This document shows, piece by piece, positions 5,968-12,350 of a DNA stretch of 12,350 nt. The notes beneath the pieces are model-generated. The model was not told the DNA's origin. It did not search any database and saw nothing but the letters and a program-made list of their open reading frames with translations. The DNA is from Acidimicrobiaceae bacterium (GTDB lineage Bacteria; Actinomycetota; Acidimicrobiia; Acidimicrobiales; Microtrichaceae): positions 820 to 13,169 of the forward strand of contig DORQ01000076.1 of NCBI GenBank assembly GCA_003514205.1. The letters are read 5' to 3'. Each line of letters starts with the position of its first letter. Position 1 is the first letter of the stretch. The position numbers and the translations under genes are program-made.

Positions 5968-5987
5968 GCCCGAAACCAATTTCGGGC
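5968..5987. promoter_or_regulatory. Second perfect 8-4-8 palindrome or mRNA leader hairpin
   Basis: GCCCGAAA-CCAA-TTTCGGGC has the same geometry as the palindrome at 5933 (8-base arms, 4-base centre), but a different sequence. Centres are 35 bases apart. It ends 20 bases before the dehydrogenase ATG and would probably be transcribed, so it could act as a DNA site or as an RNA hairpin near the start codon. Confidence 0.4.
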
Positions 5988-6007
5988 AACGGCACTTCGG
6001 GGTACCC

Positions 6008-7234
6008 ATGTACGAGTGGTCTGACGAACATCTGATGCTGCAGCAGGCAATGCGCGACTTCATTGCCAAAGAGATCCTCCCCATCAAAGAGGAACTCGAA
6101 CACGGCGACCTTCCGCCCTATGACGTGCTGCGCAAGATGTACGCCACCTTCGGCATGGATGAACTGGCTCGCAACAACTTCGCGAAGCGAATTGCCCATG
6201 AGAAACGAGAGGCAGCGGGCGAGGCCATTGCAGACGCAAAGCCGACTCGCCACGGTGGAGGCGACGCGGGCTACACACTGATTCCCATCATCGAACTGTG
6301 CCGCCACTGCCCGGGCATGGTGACTGCAATGGGCGTGTCAGTTGGCCTCACTGCTGCATCGATCGTCTCCAAGGGCACCATCGCTCAGAAGGAACGCTGG
6401 GTCCCACAACTCCTGACCTTAGAGAAGGTCGGTGCGTGGGCGATCACCGAACCGAACTCTGGTTCTGACGCGTTTGGATCAATGCTGTCCACTGCACGCC
6501 GCGATGGCGACGAATACGTGCTCAACGGATCAAAGACCTTCATCACCAACGGCCCCTATGCCGACACGATTGTCTTCATCTGCAAGCTCGACGAAGGCAA
6601 CGACCCCAAAGACCGCAAAGTGCTTTCCTTCGTGCTCGACTCCGGCATGGCAGGCCTTGAGCAGTCCAAACCCCTCCGCAAGATGGGGATGCACTCCTCC
6701 CCCACTGGCGAACTCTTCCTCACCGATGTTCGCGTCGGCCGGGATCGCCTGATCGGCGAAACCGAAGAGGTTTCAAAGGGTGGACGAGATGGAGCGAAAG
6801 CTACGTTCCAGCAAGAGCGCTCCGGTGTCGCGGCAATGGCACTTGGAATCATCGAACAATGCCTGGAGCTCAGCATCCAGTACTCCAAAGACCGAGTTCA
6901 GTTCGGCCAACGAATCGGCGACTTCCAGCTCATCCAACAAAAGTTGGCGTTCATGGAAGTGGCGAGGATGAACGTGCAGAATCTCGTGTTCCGCACCATC
7001 GAGCTCTCCATGGCTGGCAAGACCATGACCTTCGCGGAGGCCTCCGCTATGAAGCTCTACTCGGCGCAAGCTGCCACCGCAGTGGCCCTTGAGGCAGTGC
7101 AGCTACACGGCGGAAATGGCTACATGGCGGAGTTTCAGGTCGAACAGCTCGCTCGCGACGCGAAAGTGCTGCAGATCTACGCTGGGACGGACGAGATTCA
7201 GACGGTTGCCATCGCACGGGCCCTGTTGGCCTAG
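6008..7234 (+). CDS. Acyl-CoA dehydrogenase family flavoprotein
   Basis: The 408-residue product has the full ACAD order: N-terminal helices (MYEWSDEHLMLQQAMRDFIA), the FAD-side signature AWAITEPNSGSDAFGS (143-158), the middle beta domain (VLNGSKTFITNGPYADTIVF), and the C-terminal helical domain with DRVQFGQRIGDFQLIQQKLA (295-314), LHGGNGYM (366-373) and RDAKVLQIYAGTDEIQ (383-398). It should oxidise an acyl-CoA to the 2,3-enoyl-CoA with FAD. The medium-chain-type base position (the Glu of IYEGT) is Ala here (A392), whereas E270 in FQQERSG aligns with the helix-G base of isovaleryl- and long-chain-type enzymes. Residues 31-90 include an Ala/Lys-rich stretch somewhat longer than usual. The start fits the usual ACAD N-terminus, but the ribosome site is weak. 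Likely repressed through the operator at 5933. Substrate unknown. Confidence 0.93.
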   Translation: MYEWSDEHLMLQQAMRDFIAKEILPIKEELEHGDLPPYDVLRKMYATFGMDELARNNFAKRIAHEKREAAGEAIADAKPTRHGGGDAGYTLIPIIELCRHCPGMVTAMGVSVGLTAASIVSKGTIAQKERWVPQLLTLEKVGAWAITEPNSGSDAFGSMLSTARRDGDEYVLNGSKTFITNGPYADTIVFICKLDEGNDPKDRKVLSFVLDSGMAGLEQSKPLRKMGMHSSPTGELFLTDVRVGRDRLIGETEEVSKGGRDGAKATFQQERSGVAAMALGIIEQCLELSIQYSKDRVQFGQRIGDFQLIQQKLAFMEVARMNVQNLVFRTIELSMAGKTMTFAEASAMKLYSAQAATAVALEAVQLHGGNGYMAEFQVEQLARDAKVLQIYAGTDEIQTVAIARALLA

Positions 7235-7263
7235 CGTTCTCCACGCTTGAGCAGACTTTGAGC

Positions 7264-7275
7264 GGCCGTTCGGCC
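7264..7275 (+). repeat. Small GC hairpin between dehydrogenase and protease genes
   Basis: GGCCG-TT-CGGCC is a perfect inverted repeat in the 52-base gap. Flanking TTTG and CAAA could extend it loosely. With no T-run it is more likely an mRNA processing or stability element, or chance, than a terminator. Confidence 0.3.
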
Positions 7276-7286
7276 AAACTGTCCAG

Positions 7287-8381
7287 ATGACGCGAAAGCG
7301 AAAATCGCCCGGCCTTGACCTCGTTGTCTTTGGCACGCGTCTACGAATCTCCTGGACCTTTCCCATAGCGATCCTCGTGCTTGGGTTTCACCTTCGTGAT
7401 CGCCCCGTGGAATTGGTCACCTTGGCAGTGCTCCTCACCACGTCGGTGCTTGTTCATGAATCAGGCCATGTGGTGGCGCTCAGAAAGTTCGGGCACCACC
7501 CCAGGGTTGAGCTCGGCTGGCTCGGCGGACTTACCATCAGCGAAGAACGCCGTGCCCTGACACCAACGCGCAGCATTATCGTCTCGCTCGCAGGGCCAGC
7601 TTTCGGTATTGCGCTCGGAATCATCATTGAAGTGATGACCTTCTGGATGGACGGCCAGTTCTGGTCGTTTCTCCGCAACGCGTCGCTGCTCATCAACATT
7701 GGGTGGAGCTTTCTCAACCTGCTCCCGATTCTCCCACTAGATGGGGGCCACGTGAACCGAGAGCTCTTCATTCTTGCCTCCCGAAAGAAGGGGCCAGCGC
7801 TCGCAACCCTGTTCTCCACCGCATTCGCGTTACTTGCCGCTGTGGCCGCCTACGTGATGGACCTCGCCGGCGGCGGGGTTGCCGTGATCCTCGGGATCAT
7901 GGTCGCAACCAACCTGAGATATCTGGCAATCACCCCAGGACAACGCGCCAGCGAACGCTCACGACTGGCACACGAACACCTCCTCGCTGATGACTTCACC
8001 ACCGGGACTGCCGAATTGCAGCAACTCATCGCCGAGGGATTCGGCGCAAGAATCAGCACCGAGGCGTACACAACGCTGGGGTGGGCCCTGCTACACCAAG
8101 GCCGATACGAGGACCTGTCGCGGCTCGATTTCTCAAGAATGCCGACTCACCATTCCTCGCTCCTCTGGGCCGCTGCAGCGTGGTTTCGCGGCGAGGTGCA
8201 CGGAGCGGTCAACGCAATTGCCGGAGTACTGCAATCAGGGAGCTTCACCCCACCGCCGGACTATTTCGATCGGGTCCTCACGCGGTTCGGCGAGCGGGAC
8301 CTCTTGACACAGGCACTCACCAACTCGCCCTTCCGACGCACTCAGCAGGGCGCTGCCGTCCTCGGCGCCACGCTTCGCTAG
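7287..8381 (+). CDS. M50-family (site-2 type) membrane metalloprotease
   Basis: The 364-residue product carries HESGH at 57-61 inside a hydrophobic segment (TLAVLLTTSVLVHESGHVVA) and the second zinc-site motif NLLPILPLDGGH at 144-155, in which D152 is the third ligand. This is the classic pair of M50 site-2 proteases that cut substrates within the membrane. Other membrane segments lie at about 23-35, 97-118, 132-150, 172-192 and 196-210. The C-terminal 140 residues (about 222-364) are soluble and helical with Leu/Ala-rich pairs, possibly TPR-like, with no PDZ or CBS domain. Homologues act in regulated proteolysis of anti-sigma factors or in precursor processing; no partner is visible here. 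It lies 52 bases after the dehydrogenase on the same strand and lacks a clear ribosome site. A real and apparently intact gene. Confidence 0.9.
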   Translation: MTRKRKSPGLDLVVFGTRLRISWTFPIAILVLGFHLRDRPVELVTLAVLLTTSVLVHESGHVVALRKFGHHPRVELGWLGGLTISEERRALTPTRSIIVSLAGPAFGIALGIIIEVMTFWMDGQFWSFLRNASLLINIGWSFLNLLPILPLDGGHVNRELFILASRKKGPALATLFSTAFALLAAVAAYVMDLAGGGVAVILGIMVATNLRYLAITPGQRASERSRLAHEHLLADDFTTGTAELQQLIAEGFGARISTEAYTTLGWALLHQGRYEDLSRLDFSRMPTHHSSLLWAAAAWFRGEVHGAVNAIAGVLQSGSFTPPPDYFDRVLTRFGERDLLTQALTNSPFRRTQQGAAVLGATLR

Positions 8382-8411
8382 CGGTGCCTGCCGCAGATTG
8401 CAGCCGGTCAG

Positions 8412-8456
8412 CCAGTTACCAGTCGGCTAGTTACCAATCGGCCAGTTACTGGTTGG
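8412..8456. repeat. Three degenerate 15-bp tandem repeats at the convergent gene ends
   Basis: CCAGTTACCAGTCGG, CTAGTTACCAATCGG and CCAGTTACTGGTTGG stand head to tail. The last unit contains CCAG-TTA-CTGG, a small hairpin. The array spans the stop codon (8446-8448) of the minus-strand gene and follows the protease stop by 30 bases. It may provide a bidirectional 3' end structure, but there is no T-run. Confidence 0.6.
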
Positions 8457-8790
8457 ACTGAACAGACCCCGAGTCACCGAAGTACTGAGCAAAGAGGCCT
8501 TGGGCGAGCGCATCAAGTTCGCCTGGGGGATTCATCTCCAGACGGTCTGCCGAATCCGAACCAGGTACGGCCGGCTCAGCGGCAATGGACAGGGCAGCGA
8601 TTGGCTCAGCAGAAAGGGGCTCAGCAGCGATTGGCTCAGCAGAAAGGGGCTCAGCGGCGACCTCGGCGAACGGGTCAGGAGTCGGAGCGCCAAAGATCTG
8701 ACCAACCAGCCATTCGGCGACGTTCTTGTCACGATCCTCGCCCAGCAGCAGCGAGGGGTCGGGCATCAATGGGTTATCGGGCATGGGCAT
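8446..8790 (-). CDS. Small acidic Ala/Pro/Glu-rich protein with internal repeats, unknown function
   Basis: The 114-residue product begins MPMPDNPLMPDPSLLLGEDR, continues with DKNVAEWLVGQIFGAPTPDP (21-40), then a low-complexity stretch 42-73 built from AEPLSAEPIA twice (46-55, 56-65), and ends with GELDALAQGLFAQYFGDSG (90-108). The two non-repeat ends look like short amphipathic helices joined by a flexible Pro-rich linker. No signal peptide or membrane segment is seen. Third positions are G/C-rich throughout and no rival plus-strand product makes sense, so I accept it as a gene despite a weak ribosome site (AGAAGG 13 bases upstream of the ATG). It converges on the protease gene and lies downstream of the hemolysin III gene on the same strand, with a 161-base gap. 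Family not recognised. Confidence 0.6.
   Translation of the reverse strand: MPMPDNPLMPDPSLLLGEDRDKNVAEWLVGQIFGAPTPDPFAEVAAEPLSAEPIAAEPLSAEPIAALSIAAEPAVPGSDSADRLEMNPPGELDALAQGLFAQYFGDSGSVQSNQ
8596..8655. repeat. Exact 2 x 30-bp tandem repeat inside the acidic protein gene
   Basis: Two identical 30-bp units sit end to end (8596-8625, 8626-8655). Each is made of two related 15-bp halves, AGCGATTGGCTCAGC and AGAAAGGGGCTCAGC, sharing GGCTCAGC. Being a multiple of three, the array keeps the frame and encodes AEPLSAEPIA twice on the minus strand. Perfect identity suggests recent slippage duplication. Confidence 0.9.
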
Positions 8791-8912
8791 TCCGATCGAG
8801 TTGCCTTCTGGTCCAACAAGACGATCAGAGCAGAAAGCGTGGTGTCCAACGGCGGGTGAGTTCGCCTCAACCTACCATCGAGGGCAGTTGGTTTGCCGGG
8901 AAAACCTGCTGG

Positions 8913-8934
8913 CCGGAAAGTGCCTTTTTGCCGG
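8913..8934 (-). terminator. Possible hairpin downstream of the hemolysin III gene
   Basis: Between the acidic protein gene and the hemolysin III stop, CCGGAAAG and CTTT-(TTG)-CCGG can pair around a TGC loop, with three bulged bases. It lies 18 bases beyond the stop of the minus-strand hemolysin III gene. It lacks a clean U-run, so the terminator call is weak. Confidence 0.25.
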
Positions 8935-8951
8935 GGCCGGTACCAACAGGC

Positions 8952-9659
8952 CTAGTGGGTCACCATCGCCACCAGAACGAAGTGACATGCCCCCGCAGCA
9001 ATCGTGAACGCGTGCCATACCTCGTGATAGCCAAACACTCGTGGACGGGGATCGGGTCGTCGTTTGCCGAGGATGATCGCTCCGACGGTGTAGAGGAAAC
9101 CACCGCCGAGGAGCAACGCCATACGGGCAGGACCCATTTGGTCAAGGAGCTTTGGCAGCGCAATCACCGCACTCCAGCCGAGCACCGAGTACAACCAGCT
9201 CCCCGACTTCGTGTGCTCCGCTGTGACCCGAACCATCTTCATGATGATCCCCGCAAGCGCTGTGACCCACATTGCCACGAGCATTGGAATGCCCCAGGCA
9301 CGTGGAAGCACAACCAAACCGAATGGCGTGTAGGTGCCTGCGATCAGGACGAAGATCATCGAGTGATCCAGCCGGCGCATCCACGTCACCGCCCGCTCAG
9401 ACTTCGCAAATAGATGGTAGGAAGAACTCGCTGCAAACAACCCGGCCAGACTCGCCCAATAGATCGCCACCGCAATCCGCGCCGTGGTGGTTTGCGCTCC
9501 CGCCAGTAGCCAGAATCCGGCAGGGAGTGAAACGAAGAAGGCAACTTGATGCAATCGTCCTCGGAATCTGGGCTTGAACCCGTACGCACCAACGACCAAA
9601 GGATCTACATGGTCGCTTCGACCAGCATCTGAGGTTGACTCTCTGTGCGATTCATTCAT
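8952..9659 (-). CDS. Hemolysin III / PAQR family membrane protein
   Basis: From ATG 9659 the product is 235 residues, with seven hydrophobic segments at about 37-54, 61-80, 100-119, 123-143, 155-170, 178-197 and 211-231. The family's metal-site residues are in place: SSSYHLF (78-84), RRLDHSMIF (96-103) and the C-terminal HEVWH with H226 in GACHF. An N-terminal 30-residue hydrophilic tail precedes the usual RFRGRLHQVAF. The start is chosen because GGGGG lies about five bases upstream; an in-frame extension to 9800 adds residues unlike the family. Bacterial members are integral membrane proteins of uncertain role, related to eukaryotic PAQR receptors with ceramidase-like activity. The 'hemolysin' name is historical and does not imply virulence. 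It is divergent from the hydratase gene at 9842. Confidence 0.9.
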   Translation of the reverse strand: MNESHRESTSDAGRSDHVDPLVVGAYGFKPRFRGRLHQVAFFVSLPAGFWLLAGAQTTTARIAVAIYWASLAGLFAASSSYHLFAKSERAVTWMRRLDHSMIFVLIAGTYTPFGLVVLPRAWGIPMLVAMWVTALAGIIMKMVRVTAEHTKSGSWLYSVLGWSAVIALPKLLDQMGPARMALLLGGGFLYTVGAIILGKRRPDPRPRVFGYHEVWHAFTIAAGACHFVLVAMVTH

Positions 9660-9829
9660 GGCAGCCCCCGCTTTCCAACCACGCAACTCGTTTGGAGTCG
9701 AACCGTATTCGTACTCCTCCGAGGCGGGCTCGCCAAGAGGAATTCTGGCCGAGAGACTAGGCCATTCGGACCAATCGCAGAAAATGTCGTGCCGTATCAC
9801 TGCAACTAGAACGCGTTCCTGTTTTGGAA

Positions 9830-9835
9830 TAGCCT
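9830..9835 (+). promoter_or_regulatory. -10 box for a probable leaderless enoyl-CoA hydratase transcript
   Basis: TAGCCT (TANNNT) lies six bases before the ATG at 9842, and no Shine-Dalgarno sequence precedes that ATG. This spacing would put transcription initiation at or next to the start codon. No good -35 hexamer is seen at 16-18 bases. Confidence 0.4.
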
Positions 9836-9841
9836 GCTCCG

Positions 9842-10648
9842 ATGCCTGCAGTACTCACCGAACTCGACGGTCACACGCTGATTGTCACCCTCAATCGTCC
9901 CGAACGTCAGAACGCCATTAACGGGGAAATGCTTGTGCGCCTCTACGACGCCTGCGTCGAGGCCGACTCCAATCCAGAGATCCGCTGCCTCATTCTCACT
10001 GGCGCCGGCGGAAACTTCTGCTCCGGAGCTGACCTCAAGGAAATGGCCGGCGGCCACGCCAATGAACCTCTGGAGGACGGCCTCGATGTGCAGGCTCGAC
10101 TTGCCGAGGATGGCGACCTTCCCTGGAAGGCCCTTCTACGCACCTGGCGACCAGCCGTGCCACTCATCCTCGCCGCGGAGGGCACCGCCATCGCTGGCGG
10201 AACCGAACTACTCGGAGCAACCGAAATTCGCGTCGCTGGTGAGAGCGCCAAATTCGGAATCAGCGAGGTGAAGTGGTCGCTCTATCCAATGGGTGGATCG
10301 GCCGTGCGAATCCCTCGTCAGATCCCTTACACCATTGCCTGTGAGCTGCTGCTCACCGGCGAACACATCTCGGCGCAGCGCGCTCTCGACCTCGGTCTGG
10401 TCGGCCATGTTGTGCCCGACGGAACCGCATTGGCCAAAGCGAAGGAGATCGCTGCAGTCATCTGCAACAACGGTCCGCTGGCCGTGAAGTCGCTACTCAA
10501 GACGCTGCGCGACACCAACGGCATGGAGGAACACGAGGCGTTGACCTACGAGTTCACCTACGGTTGGGATGTGTTCGGGTCAGAGGACGCCAAGGAAGGG
10601 CCCCGGGCCTTCAAAGAGAAGCGCACACCCAACTTTCAAGGCAAGTAG
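9842..10648 (+). CDS. Enoyl-CoA hydratase/isomerase (crotonase) family protein
   Basis: The 268-residue product shows the crotonase order: [13 protein letters not shown] (15-27), the CoA-binding oxyanion loop [11 protein letters not shown] (58-68), [17 protein letters not shown] (116-132) and [19 protein letters not shown] (136-154), then [19 protein letters not shown] (169-187). E122 and E142 align with the two acid/base Glu of mitochondrial enoyl-CoA hydratase (E144 and E164 in the rat enzyme), so hydratase activity is plausible. The usual first Gly of GGG-EL is Ala here. The likely step is hydration of a 2-enoyl-CoA, which would follow a dehydrogenase such as the one at 6008, though the two are not in one operon. 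The LLM oxidoreductase follows after 71 bases and is probably co-transcribed. Substrate unknown; isomerase or hydrolase variants cannot be excluded. Confidence 0.92.
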   Translation: MPAVLTELDGHTLIVTLNRPERQNAINGEMLVRLYDACVEADSNPEIRCLILTGAGGNFCSGADLKEMAGGHANEPLEDGLDVQARLAEDGDLPWKALLRTWRPAVPLILAAEGTAIAGGTELLGATEIRVAGESAKFGISEVKWSLYPMGGSAVRIPRQIPYTIACELLLTGEHISAQRALDLGLVGHVVPDGTALAKAKEIAAVICNNGPLAVKSLLKTLRDTNGMEEHEALTYEFTYGWDVFGSEDAKEGPRAFKEKRTPNFQGK

Positions 10649-10719
10649 CTCCCGGTCATTCCGCACCCGCCAAGCCCGGAATCGATTGACTCAAGAACTT
10701 CTAGCGAGAGGCCATCAGC

Positions 10720-11733
10720 ATGAAACTCGGACTGATCTGGGGATATTGGGGACAACTTCCTCCGCCAAACCTGATCGAGACAACGCAGGAAGCGGAACGA
10801 CTCGGCTTCGACTCAGTGTGGACTGCTGAAGCGTGGGGGTCCGACGCGTTTGGCCCGCTCGCCTACCTCGCAGGGCACACCTCCACCATCAAGTTGGGCA
10901 CCTCTGTCGTTCAGATCTCCGCACGGACGCCCACCGCGACGGCCATGCATGCCATCACCTTGGATCACCTTTCCAAGGGCCGGCTCATTCTCGGGCTCGG
11001 AGCCTCTGGGCCACAGGTAGTTGAGGGTTGGTACGGTCAGCCATACCGCAAGCCACTCGCACGCACTCGTGAGTACGTGGAGATCATCCGTCGCGTGCTT
11101 GCCCGCGAGGAGCCGCTGGCCTTCGACGGCGAGTTCTTCCATCACCCCTACAACGGTCCCGAGTCGATGGGTCTTGGCAAACCGCTGAAGTCGATCGTGC
11201 ATCCTTACCGTCGAGAAATACCGATTTACCTGGGAGCCGAAGGCCCAAAAAACGTCACCATGACTGCCGATATCGCCGACGGTTGGATCCCCCTCTATTA
11301 CTCGCCGTATCGCCAGGAGGTGTACTCAGACCAGCTCGCCAACGCGAAGCCTGGGTTCGAGATCCCAGCGATGGCGAACTTCAACATCTGCGAGGACGTT
11401 GAAGAAGGACTCCTTCCCGTCAAGATGATGTTGGGCTTCTACATCGGCGGCATGGGAGCCAAAGGCAAGAACTTCCATACCGACCTCATGGCACGCATGG
11501 GATACGAGGAAGAGGCCCATCGAATTCAAGACCTCTTCTTCGAAGGTAAACGCGATGAAGCCATCGCCGCAGTTCCATCGGCCTTCGCAGATGAGATCTC
11601 GTTGGTGGGTCCGTTGGGGCGCATCAAAGAGCGATTGCAGGTCTGGAAGGACAGCCCAGTGACGACTCTCACGATGTATCCCTCGGCCCCCGGACAGATG
11701 GAACAGATCGCCAAGATCGTGCTCGCCGACTAG
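10720..11733 (+). CDS. LLM-class (luciferase-like) oxidoreductase, probably F420-dependent
   Basis: The 337-residue product begins [12 protein letters not shown] with the first TIM-barrel strand, followed by [20 protein letters not shown] (24-43), [19 protein letters not shown] (54-72), [20 protein letters not shown] (84-103) and [14 protein letters not shown] (114-127), then [27 protein letters not shown] strands in the second half. These are hallmarks of LLM enzymes of the actinobacterial F420 branch, soluble oxidoreductases acting on lipids, sugars or other substrates; F420 rather than FMN is inferred from the branch, not from a diagnostic residue. An AGAGG box eight bases upstream supports the ATG. 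It follows the hydratase gene closely and may act in the same pathway. A complete gene. Confidence 0.9.
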   Translation: MKLGLIWGYWGQLPPPNLIETTQEAERLGFDSVWTAEAWGSDAFGPLAYLAGHTSTIKLGTSVVQISARTPTATAMHAITLDHLSKGRLILGLGASGPQVVEGWYGQPYRKPLARTREYVEIIRRVLAREEPLAFDGEFFHHPYNGPESMGLGKPLKSIVHPYRREIPIYLGAEGPKNVTMTADIADGWIPLYYSPYRQEVYSDQLANAKPGFEIPAMANFNICEDVEEGLLPVKMMLGFYIGGMGAKGKNFHTDLMARMGYEEEAHRIQDLFFEGKRDEAIAAVPSAFADEISLVGPLGRIKERLQVWKDSPVTTLTMYPSAPGQMEQIAKIVLAD

Positions 11734-11830
11734 ATCGCGCTCGTCCAAGGCGCCCCGATCGGTCCCCGCTCAACCAGGTCCCCCTTGGGCCAGTTTCCGC
11801 CGGCGTCACCAGCGAGGTTCAGCGAGCGCC

Positions 11831-11836
11831 TAGACT
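11831..11836 (+). promoter_or_regulatory. Possible -10 box upstream of the topoisomerase gene
   Basis: TAGACT fits TANNNT and lies 76 bases before the topoisomerase ATG, in the 179-base gap after the LLM gene. No convincing -35 hexamer is seen at the right distance, so this is tentative. Confidence 0.25.
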
Positions 11837-11912
11837 AAGGCGAACACGCGTTCGTTGCCGGCCGCATGCCGATCGACAACAAACTCAACTCGAATGCTCA
11901 GGGAGCACCTAC

Positions 11913-12350
11913 ATGCCTTCACAGGGCGGCCTTTTTGAACAGAACTTCGCGCGGGAGATTATCGATACTCCCGTAACCACTGAGATGAGCGAGTCCTTCC
12001 TCGCGTACTCGCTGTCGGTCATCACAGCCAGAGCGATCCCCGACGTGCGCGATGGCCTCAAGCCGGTGCAGCGACGGATCCTCTTCTCCATGTCCTCAAA
12101 CGGGCTCCGGCCAGATCGTCCGCACCGAAAGTGTGCTGGTGTGGTGGGTGACACCATGGGCAAGTACCACCCTCACGGCGACGGAGCAATCTACGACGCG
12201 CTCACCCGAATGGGACAAGATTTCTCCAGAAACATCTGCCTAGTCGATCCGCACGGCAACTTCGGCACGCTCGACGACGGTCCAGCTGCCTACCGATACA
12301 CCGAATGTCGCCTGTCCGAGGCAGCACTTGAGCTGCTTGCCGAAATCGAT
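11913..12350 (+). CDS. parC: DNA topoisomerase IV/gyrase subunit A, N-terminal 146 residues (3' end outside window)
   Basis: The ATG at 11913 has a GGGAG box seven bases upstream, and the frame is open to the window end. The N-terminal breakage-reunion domain is clear: [20 protein letters not shown] (24-43), [17 protein letters not shown] (44-60), [20 protein letters not shown] (71-90), [14 protein letters not shown] (91-104), then [20 protein letters not shown] (112-131). Y129 is the DNA-linking catalytic tyrosine, R128 its partner. The enzyme passes one duplex through another, with a B subunit supplying ATPase. [11 protein letters not shown], rather than the gyrase-type GNFGSVDGD-PAA-RYTE, and the lack of an upstream gyrB favour the topoisomerase IV (parC) type; gyrA cannot be excluded without the C-terminus. 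G91 replaces the Ser that is the common quinolone-target residue in gyrase A. Confidence 0.85.
   Translation, partial: MPSQGGLFEQNFAREIIDTPVTTEMSESFLAYSLSVITARAIPDVRDGLKPVQRRILFSMSSNGLRPDRPHRKCAGVVGDTMGKYHPHGDGAIYDALTRMGQDFSRNICLVDPHGNFGTLDDGPAAYRYTECRLSEAALELLAEID

Noticed and set aside
8596..8655. Repeats considered as a CRISPR array
   Set aside because: The two 30-bp units are directly adjacent with no spacers, and they encode an in-frame peptide repeat.
8601..9413. Plus-strand frame of 270 codons antisense to the acidic protein and hemolysin III genes
   Set aside because: It is Gln/Arg-rich with no motif, and lies antisense to the clearly recognisable hemolysin III protein.
11745..11790. 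CCAAGG ... CCTTGG inverted repeat after the LLM gene as a terminator
   Set aside because: The loop is over 30 bases and there is no T-run, so a terminator cannot be supported.

Overview
The window looks like chromosomal DNA of a high-GC actinobacterium, probably from the Acidimicrobiia or a related environmental lineage. This is inferred from the F420-type luciferase-like oxidoreductase, the fatty-acid-type acyl-CoA enzymes, the actinobacterial type II topoisomerase A subunit, the strong G/C bias at third codon positions, and several starts that look leaderless (a TANNNT box 6-7 bases before the ATG). No species-level call is possible from the sequence alone.

Region 1 (1-2900) opens with the 3' part of a gene for a large, probably exported protein of unknown function (2-982). 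About 1.9 kb of decayed DNA follows. It holds at least two broken small genes: a plus-strand one with an in-frame stop at 1461, and a minus-strand one with a frameshift near 2340. A minus-strand coding-like fragment lies at 1060-1200. None of the longer open frames here is convincing as an intact gene.

Region 2 (2900-5710) has two small membrane proteins in tandem (2934-3704). On the minus strand it then has a MazF/PemK-like toxin with an overlapping ribbon-helix-helix antitoxin, a START/polyketide-cyclase-like (SRPBCC) protein and a glyoxalase-fold (VOC) protein. A possible SnoaL-like gene remnant sits between the last two.

Region 3 (5711-8381) is a divergent promoter region with a perfect 20-bp TetR-type palindrome, followed by an acyl-CoA dehydrogenase and an M50 (site-2 type) membrane metalloprotease. 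The dehydrogenase appears to use the isovaleryl/long-chain type of catalytic base.

Region 4 (8382-9659, minus strand) has a small acidic protein with an exact 2 x 30-bp tandem repeat and a hemolysin III/PAQR membrane protein. Region 5 (9842-12350, plus strand) has an enoyl-CoA hydratase-family protein and an LLM-class oxidoreductase, likely co-transcribed. The window ends in the first 146 codons of a DNA topoisomerase IV/gyrase A subunit.

The acyl-CoA dehydrogenase, the hydratase and the LLM enzyme suggest acyl-CoA or lipid-like catabolism, but they are not in one operon and no substrate can be assigned. I saw no complete novel defence or mobile system. The most unusual material is the decayed zone beside the toxin-antitoxin pair, the paired 8-4-8 palindromes, and the in-gene repeats.
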